The notes under the pieces were generated by a model, which was not told where the DNA came from, did no database searches, and was given only the letters and a program-made list of their open reading frames with translations. Shown one piece after another: positions 50,001-62,792 of a DNA stretch of 64,000 nt. The stretch is taken from the NCBI RefSeq assembly GCF_910589235.1, contig NC_060956.1, forward strand, positions 6,983,999 through 7,047,998, given 5' to 3'. This DNA comes from Vespa crabro (taxonomy: Eukaryota > Arthropoda > Insecta > Hymenoptera > Vespidae). Within the stretch, counting starts at the first letter, position 1, and each line of letters begins with the position of its first letter. The position numbers were made by a program, and so were the translations under genes.

Positions 50001-51831
50001 AATCTTACTGTAACCTATATAATATGAAAATATATAAATATAAAAATATTTTAGTTAAATCAAATAATCGTATAGTCAATGTTGTTGGAATGTACTAAAT
50101 TCTATTATGGTTGTGCAATACATATTTGAAATTTGTACAAGTAGATACAAATTGATATGGTTTAATAAAAAATTTATTTTTATGAAGTAATGAATTTGTA
50201 ATATGGTAATAATTCATTCTATGTATTATTTGGCTTTCCAAGTTTTGCTTTGTGCACTGTTTGAATGTTTGTTTGCTTGGTTTTATGTTCATATAATATG
50301 ATAATAACTAATTTATTTGTATTGCCTTCTATGTATTCAAGATTTTACTTCTTTTATGTGTAGAAAATTTCTTTATCTTATTTATTTTAGTTTTATTAGA
50401 TTTTATTTTATTTAGTTTTATTAAATTACAGATCAATAGCAGATATATTAATATGCTCTATAGCTTTGTACCAAATATATTGAAAAAAATAAGACACAAT
50501 ATTACAAAAATATATAGTTGTATGAATTAGATTTATTTTATTTTCTTTTTCACAGATCACAACCTATACTTGATGATTCATCAGGTAAAAGTGGTGCTAA
50601 ATTTTATCAGTCTTATGACAAATTATTTATTATCAAAACTCTTACAAGCGAAGAAGTTGAAAGGATGCACTCGTTCTTAAAACATTACCATCCAGTAAGT
50701 AGGATATTTTTTCAACTTCATTATGATACAAATGCAATTTACTTTATATGAATTTATTTCTTAGTATATTGTGGAACGACATGGAAAAACCTTACTACCA
50801 CAATACCTTGGCATGTATCGATTAACAGTGGACGGTGTTGAACATTATGTTGTTGCCATAAGAAACGTGTTTTCTAATCATTTAACAACGCACAAAAAAT
50901 TTGACTTGAAAGGTTCAACTGTAGATCGTGAAGCATCTGATAAAGAAAAGGAAAAGGATCTTCCTACATACAAAGATAATGATTTTGTTAAGGAAGGAAT
51001 GAAAATTTACATAGGAGAAGAAGCAAAAACAAAACTTATAGAAACTTTAACTGCTGATGTTGATGTGAGTATATTATCAATTATATATTATTTTATGATT
51101 AAAGTCTTCATGAAATAATTATGTTACAGTTTCTAACAAGATTACACTTAATGGATTATTCCTTACTACTTGGTCTACACGATTGTGCTCGTGCAGAACA
51201 AGAAAATAGAGAACGTGCAGAAAGAGAAGAGGATGAAGATAATCATGATGAAGAAGATGACAGTGAGTCTGGTAGTGGATTAGATTCTCGAGGTCCAATG
51301 GGAGAGTAAGTTATTTACTAATTACTTAATTTTCTAGATTAAAATTCATCTAAAATGTTAAATCTTTTATAATATTATAAAATATTATTTTTATTTCTTT
51401 CAGTCGTCTTTGGGGTTGGAGTGGAGTTACAGGTATGGCTACACCACCAGAATCACCTCATGCAGCATTAGTACGTGATACGAGCCTTCAATACGAGGAT
51501 GCAATAATACCTGAACTAGATATATATGCTATTCCTAGTAAAGAAGGTAAAACTAAAAAAAAATAAATAAATAAATAAAAGATTTTTCTTTTTTCATTTT
51601 ATGTATCTATGATTACTCTAATGTCTTTAACTTTATTTTCTAGGTGCCCCTACAAAAGAAATATACTTTTTGGCCATAATCGATGTTTTAACGCATTATG
51701 GTGTACGTAAACAAGCTGCAAAAGCAGCTAAAACAGTGAAGTATGGTGCCAATGTGGATGGTATATCAACGTGTGATCCTGAACAGTATGGTAAACGATT
51801 TATAGAATTTATGAGTAAAGCCATAGAATAA
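47088..51831 (+). CDS. PIP4K: Phosphatidylinositol 5-phosphate 4-kinase
   Basis: Constitutive exons: 47088-47225, 48084-48181, 48606-48716, 50556-50694, 50765-51064, 51130-51305, 51404-51546 and 51644-51831. They give 430 residues. The enzyme phosphorylates PI5P to PI(4,5)P2 in endomembranes and the nucleus and affects TOR signalling and autophagy. Type II hallmarks: KHFRVKHQKVKLFRANEPLL near the N-terminus, PVMLLPDDFRAYSK, NLRERFGIDD and YDKLFIIKTLTSEEV. Then FDLKGSTVDREASDKEKEKD, the catalytic MDYSLLLGLHD and the C-terminal AAKAAKTVKYGA. The acidic variable loop (EREEDEDNHDEEDD) sits where type II enzymes are poorly conserved. An in-frame cassette exon (49546-49728) may add 61 residues after about residue 115. 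Introns 1-3 are unusually long for this window. Confidence 0.96.
48434..48555 (+). ncRNA. Candidate structured RNA, four hairpins, PIP4K intron 2
   Basis: Four consecutive stem-loops can be drawn. H1 is 48434-48474 (CTA-CCA-TCTAA arms against TTAGATTGGTAG, about 11 pairs with one bulge and one mismatch). H2 is 48474-48495 (GGTTGGT/ACCAGCC, seven pairs, eight-base loop). H3 is 48503-48527 (ATAGAA/TTCTAT). H4 is 48534-48555 (GCATTGT/ACAATGC, seven pairs). The stretch is less AT-rich than the intron around it. It does not match a tRNA or snRNA I know, and C/D or H/ACA boxes are not convincing. It could also be a small mobile-element relic. Confidence 0.3.
49546..49728 (+). CDS. PIP4K: PIP4K in-frame cassette exon (alternative)
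   Basis: 183 bp bounded by a CTAATAG acceptor and a TTGAG|GTTAGC donor. It enters and leaves in the same phase as the flanking exon 3/exon 4 junction, so inclusion adds 61 residues without a frameshift. The segment is basic and Ser/Thr/Pro-rich (CRAYNPSRRSGLAKLSGR, RSATAPSINFTPPPF, LRTYSFKPKR) and contains no stop. Vertebrate PI5P 4-kinases have no insert here as I recall them, so it is probably an optional insect exon. RSATAP fits the mode-1 14-3-3 consensus RSx[S/T]xP. Confidence 0.6.
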
Positions 51832-54374
51832 TTTTACTATTTTCTATTATGGAACTTGTAAAGATGCATAAAGAATCTAAGAATCGTGAAGGTACTACCG
51901 CTTACACTTTTGTTCTAGTAAAATATGACAATGAGAAATATTATCAAAGGTTTCACTAGTAAAGTTCACTTGCAGAATGCGACACCAAGTGCAGTCCTTA
52001 AAATGCCTACAGTTAGAGTAAAACGTCATTATTTTTCTCTGCACAATTTAAAATGGCGAATTTATTCTTAACTGGTATTCATTGACACATTATTTTGTCA
52101 CGTAAAATTACTTTAACCGTTGAATTTTTGCACGAACTTTGTATGTCATATAAATAATATTATTCTTAAGCTTAAGCTTATTTTTTGACTGAGTCCGTGC
52201 TTTAACTAATATGGTTATGTTTATATATTGTATGTACAGAGACTTTTACAGAGAGAGAAAAAAAACTTTATAACATAGGAGTTTTTTCATATACTTTTAA
52301 TCCGCTAATTTTATAACTAAATAACAATAATGCTGAATAAAGCATTCAATATAGTTTATAGAATTGAAGTTGTAATAAAATATGACACATGGATTTAAAT
52401 TTTAATTGTTTATGTGTGTATCATGTGTATTCCATTAGATGGGATATACTTACAAACAATAAGAACAAAAATATAAATTGTAAATGTTAATCTACCGTCA
52501 TTGGTATACATAATGCTTTACAAAAGCTATGATAATTATTGTAAAGGGCAACAGAATTATGGTATTAACAAGTTATAGAGAAAAATATCCAAAAATAATG
52601 TTGATGTTATATGTAATAGTACTCAAGAAGGGTATAGTTAAACATTCTGCAGAGACTTACTCATGGTAAGTTTCAAGAAATCAGTAAAACGATTGTAGCG
52701 TTTTTGATTTCATTATTGCAGGACTGAGAGTGAGAATTAAAATATTTAAAGTAAGACATATGATTGGAGGAGTATTCCAATGCGTTTTTCATTTTGGTAG
52801 TGTAATAAAGAGAATATAAAATAATATATGTGCAGAAAACACTATACATAAAAAGGCTTAAAATTAAATACATATATAAATATAATAAAACTGAGTAAAT
52901 GTTATAAAATCTGTAAATCTCTAATTTCGGTTATACACTGTATATTGTGAAGCGATTTTATGTTTGGAAACATATTCGCTTAGCTCGTCGAAAATCTAAT
53001 AGGGAACAAAATCAATTATATTATGTACCTATGATGCGCGCGATATATGTCTCCTTTAATTTTTGGCGTTGCTTACTATAAGAAAGGCAATGCCATGATA
53101 AAGCATCATTGTGTATGGATAGTCATTGCAGTTATACACTTTTTGCTTTAAGTATTGTTAATGCTATTTTTGCAAGTTTCTAAGTAACCGGTAGCACAAG
53201 AGATTACTCTACAACCCTTTAAGCATAAATTGAACTAATATTTTACTTAAGTTTTTCCAATAAATGTCGTTTACTAGTTCATTCGCATTTGATATAAATA
53301 TATCTACTGCATGAAAGAAAGTGCACCGTTGCATAAGACTATCTTTAAACGATTTAATAATCGATTTTTATAATTTGTTAGGTTTGATCAAGATATAACA
53401 ACTAATTACTTTACCAATTAAGATATTCATCTAGTCTCGATACTTTATATGATTTTATACATTGTCAGCACATTAAGAAAATAGAGGAGATAACAAAATT
53501 GAATCATATTTGACAGTAACTACATTATACAATATCATTTGATATGATACGCTCAATTTGTAGCATATAGAAATTGTATCATATATATATATATTTAATT
53601 AAATTTTGATTACAGCTTTTTCATTATAATGACACTGTTTTAAAAAAATGTTTACTGCAAATATGCTTCCACAAATCACTGCTCTATAGGATTTTTTCCA
53701 TACTCTTTTTCTATGAGATATTTCACATAACTTGCAAGATACTTTTGTATTTAAATTATATTAATGAAAAATATTACATTAATATGTTAAATTTACCTTT
53801 TCATAAGCGGCACTGTATAAAAATTATGTATATATTCAGTATTTTGTTGATGGCAATATATTCCAAGTTCTGTTATTATAATTGTACTTTTCACTTAAAA
53901 TGTCTGTTGTATAAGCTTTGGGGAAATAAGTGGAGACCTAAAATCCATAGAACTCGAATAAAGACACATTATTAAAAAAGAATATCTTGTAACATTTTTT
54001 TTATTGAAGATAAAGAAATAAACGAATTCATTATTATAGAAGTTTTCTTTAAATCGTTTTTTCCATTAAAAGAAAGTGAGCATGTACAGATTAGTCTTAA
54101 ATTATATCCAGATCTAGTAATGCTCTTAACATATATTGCACAAAATCAAATAAACCATCTTATTTGCAGAAACAAAGTATTGATGTTAAATTTCTAATGA
54201 TAAAAACAACATATAGACTTTTACTGAAGTATTATACAAAAACATATTTGTACTTCTATACAACAAAAGCAAAAAAAAAAAAAATAATAAAGAAAAAACA
54301 TTTTATACTAAATGTATACTAAAAAAATAACAAGTATTGCAGAAATCTAAAATTAAATGTATTGAGATAAATTT
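51832..54374. other. PIP4K 3' UTR and tail-to-tail intergenic DNA
   Basis: AT-rich DNA between the PI5P 4-kinase stop (plus) and the KIF23 copy B stop (minus). An AATAAA at about 52337 is a candidate poly(A) signal for PIP4K, giving a roughly 500-bp 3' UTR. The remainder shows no coding content. Confidence 0.5.
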
Positions 54375-57300
54375 TTATACGCGAAGTTTTTTTGAACCAG
54401 TCTCAATGGATAAACAATTATCTGAAGAAGTCACTTTATCCTTGCTTCGAGGACTTAAAGTGACACTACGTTTTCTTGTAACAGGTGATAATTGTTTTAA
54501 ATACTCCATGTCGTTAAACACTACTTGAGCACCACCGCCACATGTTGGTAATATATCACCCTAAATTAAAAAATCAGATTAATGAATATTCAAGAAAGAA
54601 ATAATATTGGATTCTTATCTAAATTATACACAATAAATAACTTTATGAACCTTGTATAACTTCGTTTCTAGTTCACCTTCTTCATCTTGATTTTGAGATA
54701 TAAGACAGTATCGAGATGCTTTGTTCGTGATATCTTTTGGATCTGTTAAATGTGTAACACTTCGTTTACGATGCATTACAGGTTGAAGTATTGTTCCAAC
54801 TGGCACCATTGGAGGAGGTCGATGATCAATCCATCTGTCCACACTTTGTGATCGCCTATATCGCGGATTAACTACTGGGATTCTTTCCTAAGAATATTTA
54901 ATATTTCAAATTAATATTATATTATTCTAACATGCAACTAAACATAATTATGGGATTCTTTTCTTAGTTAATGTATTATCATAAACATTGAAAGTACTAT
55001 ATACTTTTGTATTAACATCTCCACTCTCAGATTCCAACATTTTTGCTAACGTTTGGACCGTTGTTCTTGGAATATGATCTACAATTGTAGATTCAGGAGT
55101 AACATTAACTGTGCTTGATGTGGCAATTTCAGGAATATTAAGCATAGTTACTGGTATAGATTCTTTATGAGGAACATCAGTCGCATTATCATCTACCAAT
55201 ATTTGTTTAACTAATTTTAACTTATCTTCTTTTTCCTTCATTTGATTCTATAAATGTTACAATTATACACAACATTTAGAATCGACATAATTCACAATGC
55301 AATATTATAAAAATGTAATTATTCATCTTACACACTTGTAAAATTTCTCTTTGTTGTTGCAATTTTGTTTCCAATTCTTTATTCATTTTTGCTGTTTCTG
55401 CTTGAATTTTACTATTGTACTTTTGCTTTACTCTTTGCTTATCTATTAATCGTTGATTGAGAGACATGTCCTTATCTCTTAACTAAAAGAAAAGATACAT
55501 TTTTTTTTATCAAATATAAATATTTTGTCATTTGTTTATGGATTTTATAATATTTATATCACCTCTTGTTGTAAATTTCTGATGGCATCATTTGCACTGT
55601 TCAATCTATACAACAAAGTATCGATCTGTTCTTCAGTTTTACAAACGAGATTTTCCAAAATAGATATCTATAGTGTTAAAAAATAATATACATATATAAG
55701 TTTTTTTAATATAAATTTTTATAAGAAAAATAACAAGTTCTATATACTTTTTCCTTTTGTTGTTCATTCGATGCTTTCAATGTTGCATTTTCAATTTTTA
55801 GGGAAACATTTTCTCGTTCCATTTTTACTAGCATATTTCTAAAGTTGTTTTCTGAAAAGAATTTGTATAATAATTTTTTTATAATTCTAAAAATTTTTTA
55901 TTTAGGAACATACGCTTTTGTTGCAAATCTCCTCGTAATAAATTTCTCTTTTGAATACGCAATTCCAGAAAACGCATTAGATTAGTGATCACTTGATCAT
56001 TATGTGGATTTGTCATCTCCATGTCTGGAAAAGGACCACCAAGGCTAAAATGAAAGTATACTTTTATACTATAATATACTTATTTAATTATTATATTATG
56101 GTGTATTAAACTCTATGTGTACCTGTATACTAATCCTATATCTACTTCTATGTCAGCTGCATCAGCATTACCTGCTTTTTCTAATCTGCTTCGTGCTTCC
56201 TTAAATATCTAAGAAAGAAATTAAGATTAAAACATAAAAAGTATATACTTAAATTGATAAGTAATATTTTAAATATGATTTGATTTCCTACCTTATTCAT
56301 TTGTCTTCGTCCAGGAGTGTAGCCTAAATCTAATTTGGAAGTTACAGATCGTGCGACTTGAACTTCCTGAGTTATTTCTGCAAATTTCATTGTTTGCTGT
56401 TCAAAATAAACAAAAAATTTAGTTTCTTTCTCTTCCTTCATTAAAAATCAGCGTATCATTTTATTCATTTTCCAAACTTACTATTGTTTCATCATAATCT
56501 TCTGCTCTTGGATTAACACATACAATCATTCTAATTTGTCCTTCACCATCAAAATAATTTTTGAATAAATGTGTAAGTTTTGAATCACGATAAGGTATCA
56601 TTTTGTTGGTACCTTGAATTTGATTTTCTCTAAGAATTTCTAAGCACGTGCGAAGTGTCATTAATGAGTTGTTTATATTGCCTGCATAAATAACATTATA
56701 TATAATTATTATACAGAAATTTATTTATTATTAAAAATAATTATAATTACCTGCTTCTCGTAGTCTTTGGCCTGTATTTTTAGAACGATTAGTACGCTCT
56801 GTTCCAGCTAAATCTACTAGTGACAACTGACTGACACAAATAACTCGTTTATCTTGCACAACTTGCTCTCCTTGAGAATCTAATGGTGCCTATGCAAAAA
56901 ATGAAATATCTCATATAAATCAAATTACATATTAATGTTAGAAAAGTTTACATTATTAATATGATACATTTAATTATTAAGGATAAACTATATATTTAAT
57001 TTAAGAAAATGTAAAACCTGCACAAGCCTTATAGTGAAAACACTGTGAGATCTACTTGATTCAGCATTTAATGCAGTATGTGCTACTCGTCTTCTTCTTT
57101 GTCCACGTTGAAATATCTTACATGCTTCTTCTGAATTTTTTACTTCTATTTCAGTAACACCATGGACATACATATTTCTACAACCATCTTCACGTATAAT
57201 TTTACTCTGTAATGGTCTAAATTTTATTTCATATATTATTACTATTTTAAGATATAGAAAAAAATATTAATAAAAGTTTTAAACTCACTTTGACCTTACT

Positions 57301-58495
57301 TCTTCATCTTCAAGTAAATCATATATGCTATTATTATAAATCTCTATGTATGTTACAAATACAGCATATCCATTATCCTCATCAACTTGCAGCATATCTA
57401 CATCATCTGTTGAGCATATAAAACTTGGTCTATTATCATTATTATTATCTACTGGTTGGATACCACTGAAAATAATTTAATTCTTTATTAATAAAATATA
57501 ATATGTAATAATTTCAATTGATCATTCATTATTGCATGAATAGTTTACTGCCTGTATTTTCCATTTTGAGAGTTGGCAAAGTTTAAGTTGAATTCATTTT
57601 GTTTCTCAAATTGTATTTCTGTTTCACTTAGTACATCAAATCCATTTAATCTGTCTGGTTGGAATACAGATCTTTTGGTTTGATAATTGGCAATACTATT
57701 AAAGAGGACATCCAAGCAACATGGCATAATTCCAGGATTATGGATATCTCCAGTCATTGTGTAAGTTTTTCCACTTCCTGTTACACCATATGTAAATAAA
57801 AGACTATTTTCTCCATTAATAAGATTTGTCACAAGTGGTAATGCAACTATGTTAAATACTTCCTTTTGAGTTGCATCATGCCCAAAAACTTTACTGAACG
57901 ATGTTTGTATTACTTTACTGACATTGCGAAAATTTATTGCTGTTTCTGGAGGTGTAACAATTATAGTCGTACTAGAAGCAATTTTCATACACGAGATATC
58001 TGTAGAATTTAACATCGGCCTTATACGACAGTAAACTTGAACTGGTTCTACACTATCAATTTTTGTTTTGGTTGCTTGCTTCCGACTTGTAACAGGTGGT
58101 TTCTGACGCCTATAGATTTAAGACAATTTATGTACATAATCTAGATCAATAATAAAGATATTTAATATATTGAAACTTATAAAATTATCCTACATTTATT
58201 TATAATATTAGCCATTTCATGTAATATTATATATGTATGTGTTTGTTATTAATTATTTACACATGTATAGTATTACTGTATAATTACTGATTATAGAGAC
58301 ATTATTATGGTATAATATTATATAATTATATCAATTTAAAAAACTATTAGAGTTTGCACAGCGTATTTTGTAAACTCATTATATAGTTTTTATAACAGCA
58401 TTGTTTACAATGAATTATCGAATACACGTGCCAGATATAGATAAGATAAAAATATATCATTTAAACGAAACTTACGCTGACTTTATACTGGACAT
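54375..58495 (-). CDS. KIF23: Kinesin-6 KIF23/pavarotti (MKLP1), copy B
   Basis: Fifteen exons, minus strand: 58476-58495, 57549-58109, 57289-57465, 57018-57216, 56751-56889, 56482-56681, 56292-56396, 56123-56208, 55914-56044, 55748-55851, 55563-55667, 55336-55482, 55005-55247, 54651-54887 and 54375-54560. The product is 879 residues. Motor motifs are intact: GVTGSGKTYTMTG, NAESSRSHSVF, switch II SLVDLAGTERTNR with Thr where copy A has Ser, then PGRRQMNK. The tail has RWIDHRPPPMVPVGTILQP and ends KKLRV. Exons 4-9 match copy A (21839-25342) exactly in length (199, 139, 200, 105, 86, 131 bp). A weak point is the end of exon 13, where I used the AAA|GTATAT donor to keep frame. Both paralogues look functional. 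Confidence 0.92.
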
Positions 58496-59075
58496 GATAA
58501 AATAATTCAAATGTTACGAAGGAATGTTAAGAAAGAATGTAATAATATTATAATTATTTCAATGCATTATAATAATTCTTCTCTCGTCGTGTTTTCATAT
58601 AGGATGTTCGTTACAAATATGTAATTTAAAATTTGAAACTCAACACAAACTTAAATTTAAAAACATACTAGAGAGGAAACAGCATTGAAGTTGGTACAAT
58701 TGAAATAAATAGGCTATATACAGTGGGATATACATAAAGTAGCAAGTAGTAAGAGACTACATTGGTAACGAAGTTGCAAATACTGTTTTATCGACCAACG
58801 ATAAAATTGCTAACAGTTTTTTAACGTTATATAGAAGTATATATATATATATGTATATATATATATACTTCTCTAAATTTCCTTGAATTAGAATGACTTT
58901 TTCTTAAAATAAAATTTTAGATAAAAATTAGGATTCATACATAATTCTTGATAACGTCCTGTAAATATATATATTAGTTGTCAATAATAGTAGCTACAAT
59001 AAAGGATGAACATTTGAACTTTAAAATTCATTTTTTTTTCTTTTACATGAAGTTTAAGTTAAATAAATGTAATAC

Positions 59076-59112
<37 letters not shown>

Positions 59113-59182
59113 GTACTTTATTTTATTTATAATGAGTAACATAATATTAAACATAAGAGAACACTTATAGATTTATGCGAGG
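58496..59182. other. Intergenic, with (AAT)n
   Basis: Upstream region of KIF23 copy B and downstream region of CISD3. It has a TA-rich palindrome at about 58840-58875 and an (AAT)n microsatellite at about 59069-59110. Confidence 0.55.
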
Positions 59183-59854
59183 TTAACGTCTTAATTCTTG
59201 GATATCTTGTCTTTTGTGAGTTCCATCACAAAAGGGTCTATTCAATGTCTGTTTACAATTACATAGCCAGTAATCTTTGGTCTCTGTGACAGTAAATCGA
59301 ATAGGCCGTAATTTAATTTTTAAAAATATGTTTTTATGAGTACCATCACAAAAAGGTTGTCCTTTACTTTGTCCACATGTACACCAATGATAGATTTTTC
59401 CAGCTTCACAACGTATCTTGAAAGGTTTCTTATCATATATTACTCCAGTTTCACTTTGTTGATTAGCACTGTATATTTCTTTTAGTGGATTTACAGGTAT
59501 TGAAGAATGTTGTGATTTTGTGCTATACAATGTTGTCTTAAAAGTAAAAAATACATTATTTATTATTTGACATAGTAATGTACTTATTAAAAAATATACA
59601 TTTTTATATTATGTAAATGACTATAATAGAAATAAAGTATGATATCAGAAAATTTTATTTGATTAGGTTAAGTTTTGATCACTTTTAATTTTTTGTCATC
59701 TAATGAGAATTCGTTTGAAAGATTCTTATTGGTTCATCATATATGACTATTATTTTTAACTTACCTTTTGATATTTTGAGACATTTGTGCGAATAAATCG
59801 CATAAATTTGCTAGCTACAACTGTATTCATTGCGTACACACTACTCGGAAGCAT
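59183..59854 (-). CDS. CISD3: CISD3, mitochondrial double-CDGSH iron-sulfur protein
   Basis: Two exons, minus strand: 59765-59854 and 59183-59536, giving 147 residues. CISD3 (MiNT) is a soluble matrix member of the NEET family, binds two 2Fe-2S clusters in one chain and supports mitochondrial iron and redox balance. Two CDGSH-type motifs are complete: CTCGQSKGQPFCDGTHK and CNCKQTLNRPFCDGTHK, each C-x-C...C-D-G-T-H. There is no membrane helix, which separates it from CISD1/2. The N-terminus (MLPSSVYAMNTVVASKFMRF) is basic and acid-free, as in a matrix targeting sequence. I took the upstream ATG at 59854; a start at 59830, eight codons on, is equally possible. The exon 2 acceptor is TTTTAAG, after which the frame reads TTLYSTKSQ. 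Confidence 0.94.
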
Positions 59855-61132
59855 GAATCTTTGATGATTTAGATCAATGAAAGTTTAATCACATGATATT
59901 GAATTTTGATGTATCTGCAGTGAAAATTCAATGATTTGAATCAATTATCGACAGAACATCAACGACAACCTACTGATGGTTAATTTTTATCCATAATTTG
60001 TATCATTTACCAAAGGATACTCATTACCGATAAAATGGATATCTTCATGTATCTACAAATGATTTCGTTTAATGAAAATCGAATAAGATAATATAACATA
60101 AAATTTAATTTCGAAATATTTTTCATATTAAATATAACGGCAACAACTTAAAACGCATAGTAAATTAATATAATATATTATAAGGTTTGACATTTTTCAA
60201 GTATCATTATATTATTTTAATCTTGTAATGAAAATAATAATAAAAGATGAATATTTCAAACGATATAAATTTATTTATTGATTTTTCATCGTTTCTTATA
60301 AATACTTATTTAATTAATAATATAAGTATGCGTAGATTTATCGATTAAACGATCCTTGTTCATTATATGTTTTGTAATTAATGCAATTCGTATTGTTTCG
60401 GTTTTACGTTATATCCGATTACAATCTACTTTTACTTTACATTTAATCTGAAAGTTATAATCACAGAATCGCTTCAACAAGCTGGAAAGCATAGAATTAT
60501 TTTTTTTTTTCCTCCTTTGGAATTCTAATTGATAACATTAATTTAATATGATATTCTTAGCAACAGAACAGACAAATATATGTTTAAAACATCAATTAAA
60601 TGAATTATTCAGTTAGAACAATCATTGATTGTCATTCTCAAAACTTCAAACATTTTACTCTTTGTGTTGCCTTGACCTTTTTTTAATTCTTTTTTTAGAT
60701 TGAAACAGAGTCGTTGATAAGATCGACATGTTCAGTTATCGTATCTCTACGATTTAGATTAGATTAATCTATTGACGTTTCTCGATCGTTACCGATCGCC
60801 GCTTAACGAGTTTTTAGAAGTGGGGAGATGTTAGTACATACGAACATATGTACATATAAAAGAAAAGAAAAAAAAAAAAAAAGAAAAAAAAATATATATT
60901 TCGCAGTAAGAAGCATCATAACGATATATCATTGTATTATATAGCATATGCTTGATACCGTAATTTCATGTTTCGTGTTCTTGCATAATTTGGCACTTCC
61001 TCTTATTTCATTCATCTTTAGCGTTGGGAAAGGAATTAATCGAGAAGGTATAAAATAGAATGATTAAAAGTCCATATAAAGTCGATAAAAATTATTTTAA
61101 GTTGAGAAAGAAAAAAAAAGAGGGGTAAAGAA

Positions 61133-61179
<47 letters not shown>

Positions 61180-62749
61180 GAGAGGGAGAGAGGGTTGGTT
61201 CTAGGCCGAATTTACGAGAAGCTTTGCTAATAGCTTTACACGAGCATGGTACCGAGTTGTCTAATCGTTTCGCAATGTCGCCGTACTTCGGTTGAATATT
61301 TAAAAAAAAAAGTGAAGGGAGTGTTATTTCCCATAGGAGGTAAAAAATTCTACATGCATATGAGAATATTAAATGCCGATTTTCATCTTAATTTTCTTAC
61401 GTACTTTTGGAAAACGTAACTTTTGCGTTTTTTTTACATACTTCGAAGAATCAAACAACGATCCCGCAAACTAATTTTCTCTATCTTATATCACTTTTTT
61501 CATTAAGATATACGAAGAGGAAAAAATAAAAGAGAAAAAACAAAAACAAAAGATGAATTTCAGACTAAAGGATAAACTTTTGAAAGACAAAACGGAATGT
61601 AGAATTTCAACGATATTTCGTCTAACGTTTATAATCTTCATAAACACATGATGTAATTTAATTAGCATTCCGTGTGAAATGGAAATAACGCAGTTTAGAT
61701 TAGCTGTCGTCGAGGGGCTTGGTTACTTTTCAACGTTTTCCTTTTGACTCACTAATTATAATTATCTCATCGTTAAAGGGAGCTTGCTCAAACGTTTCCT
61801 TTGAATATTTTTATGTATATTTTCTTGATTTTAACTTTTTGAAAGGATTGCTCGTTTGAAAAACTGACCTTTGTTTAATTTGTTTCTTTTATATAAATAA
61901 TATCCAACTATCTATGTATATATATGTGCGTGTATCCTCGCTATACATATATTCGTACGTACGTAGTACTACGTAAGTACGTATGTTCGTAGATTTTATA
62001 TAATACATAAATACAAAGTATGGTCGAATGGAAATTCAAATAAAAATACGGACAATACGTGATCCGATTAATTCGAAAATCTTCTGTTCGTCCCGTGATA
62101 TGTAGTATGTACTAGATTTAAATTAACGATTTTATGTCCCGATACGTATGGGAAAGGAAACAAAAGCTCTCTCTCTCTCTCTCTCTCTTCCTTTCTTCCT
62201 TTCTTTCTCTTTTACTCGAAGCTCGTATAGCATGCGTAACGATAACCCATTTTGTGGATTTTTCTTTTTCGTTGATCGACATTTTCGGACTAGAAAGTTT
62301 CGCTGAAAAGATAACGTCGGGAGGGTTGTTGAAGTCATGTGTTTCCCCTGTTTTTCTTTCAATTCGTTTTCCTCGGCTTTTGATACGTTTTGTGATACCT
62401 ACATGGTAACGTTCAAAGAAAATTACGATCGGATCGTTAACGCAATATCATGTATTATTGAAATTTATGGTCCCTTTCGGCACGATAGTAATTTTGACGT
62501 TGAGCGTCAAGTACAATAGGTAATAATGAAGTCGAGATAACGATTACCGATTGTTCGTTATATTAAACGAAAACGAGGAATTTTTAAGTGGTCGATATTT
62601 TATATACGTTCTGATCGTTTAAACGTGCGACCGAATTGTTCCGTATTTAAATGTATTAAATTCAATATTTTAATTTTTCATCAATATTAATTTTATTATC
62701 GAAAGTTCATCCAATTATTTATTTCTTTTTTCTTCCTCGTGATATTGAA

Positions 62750-62792
<43 letters not shown>

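Noticed and set aside
54337..54528. Plus-strand open frame of 63 codons
   Set aside because: Antisense shadow of the last exon of KIF23 copy B.
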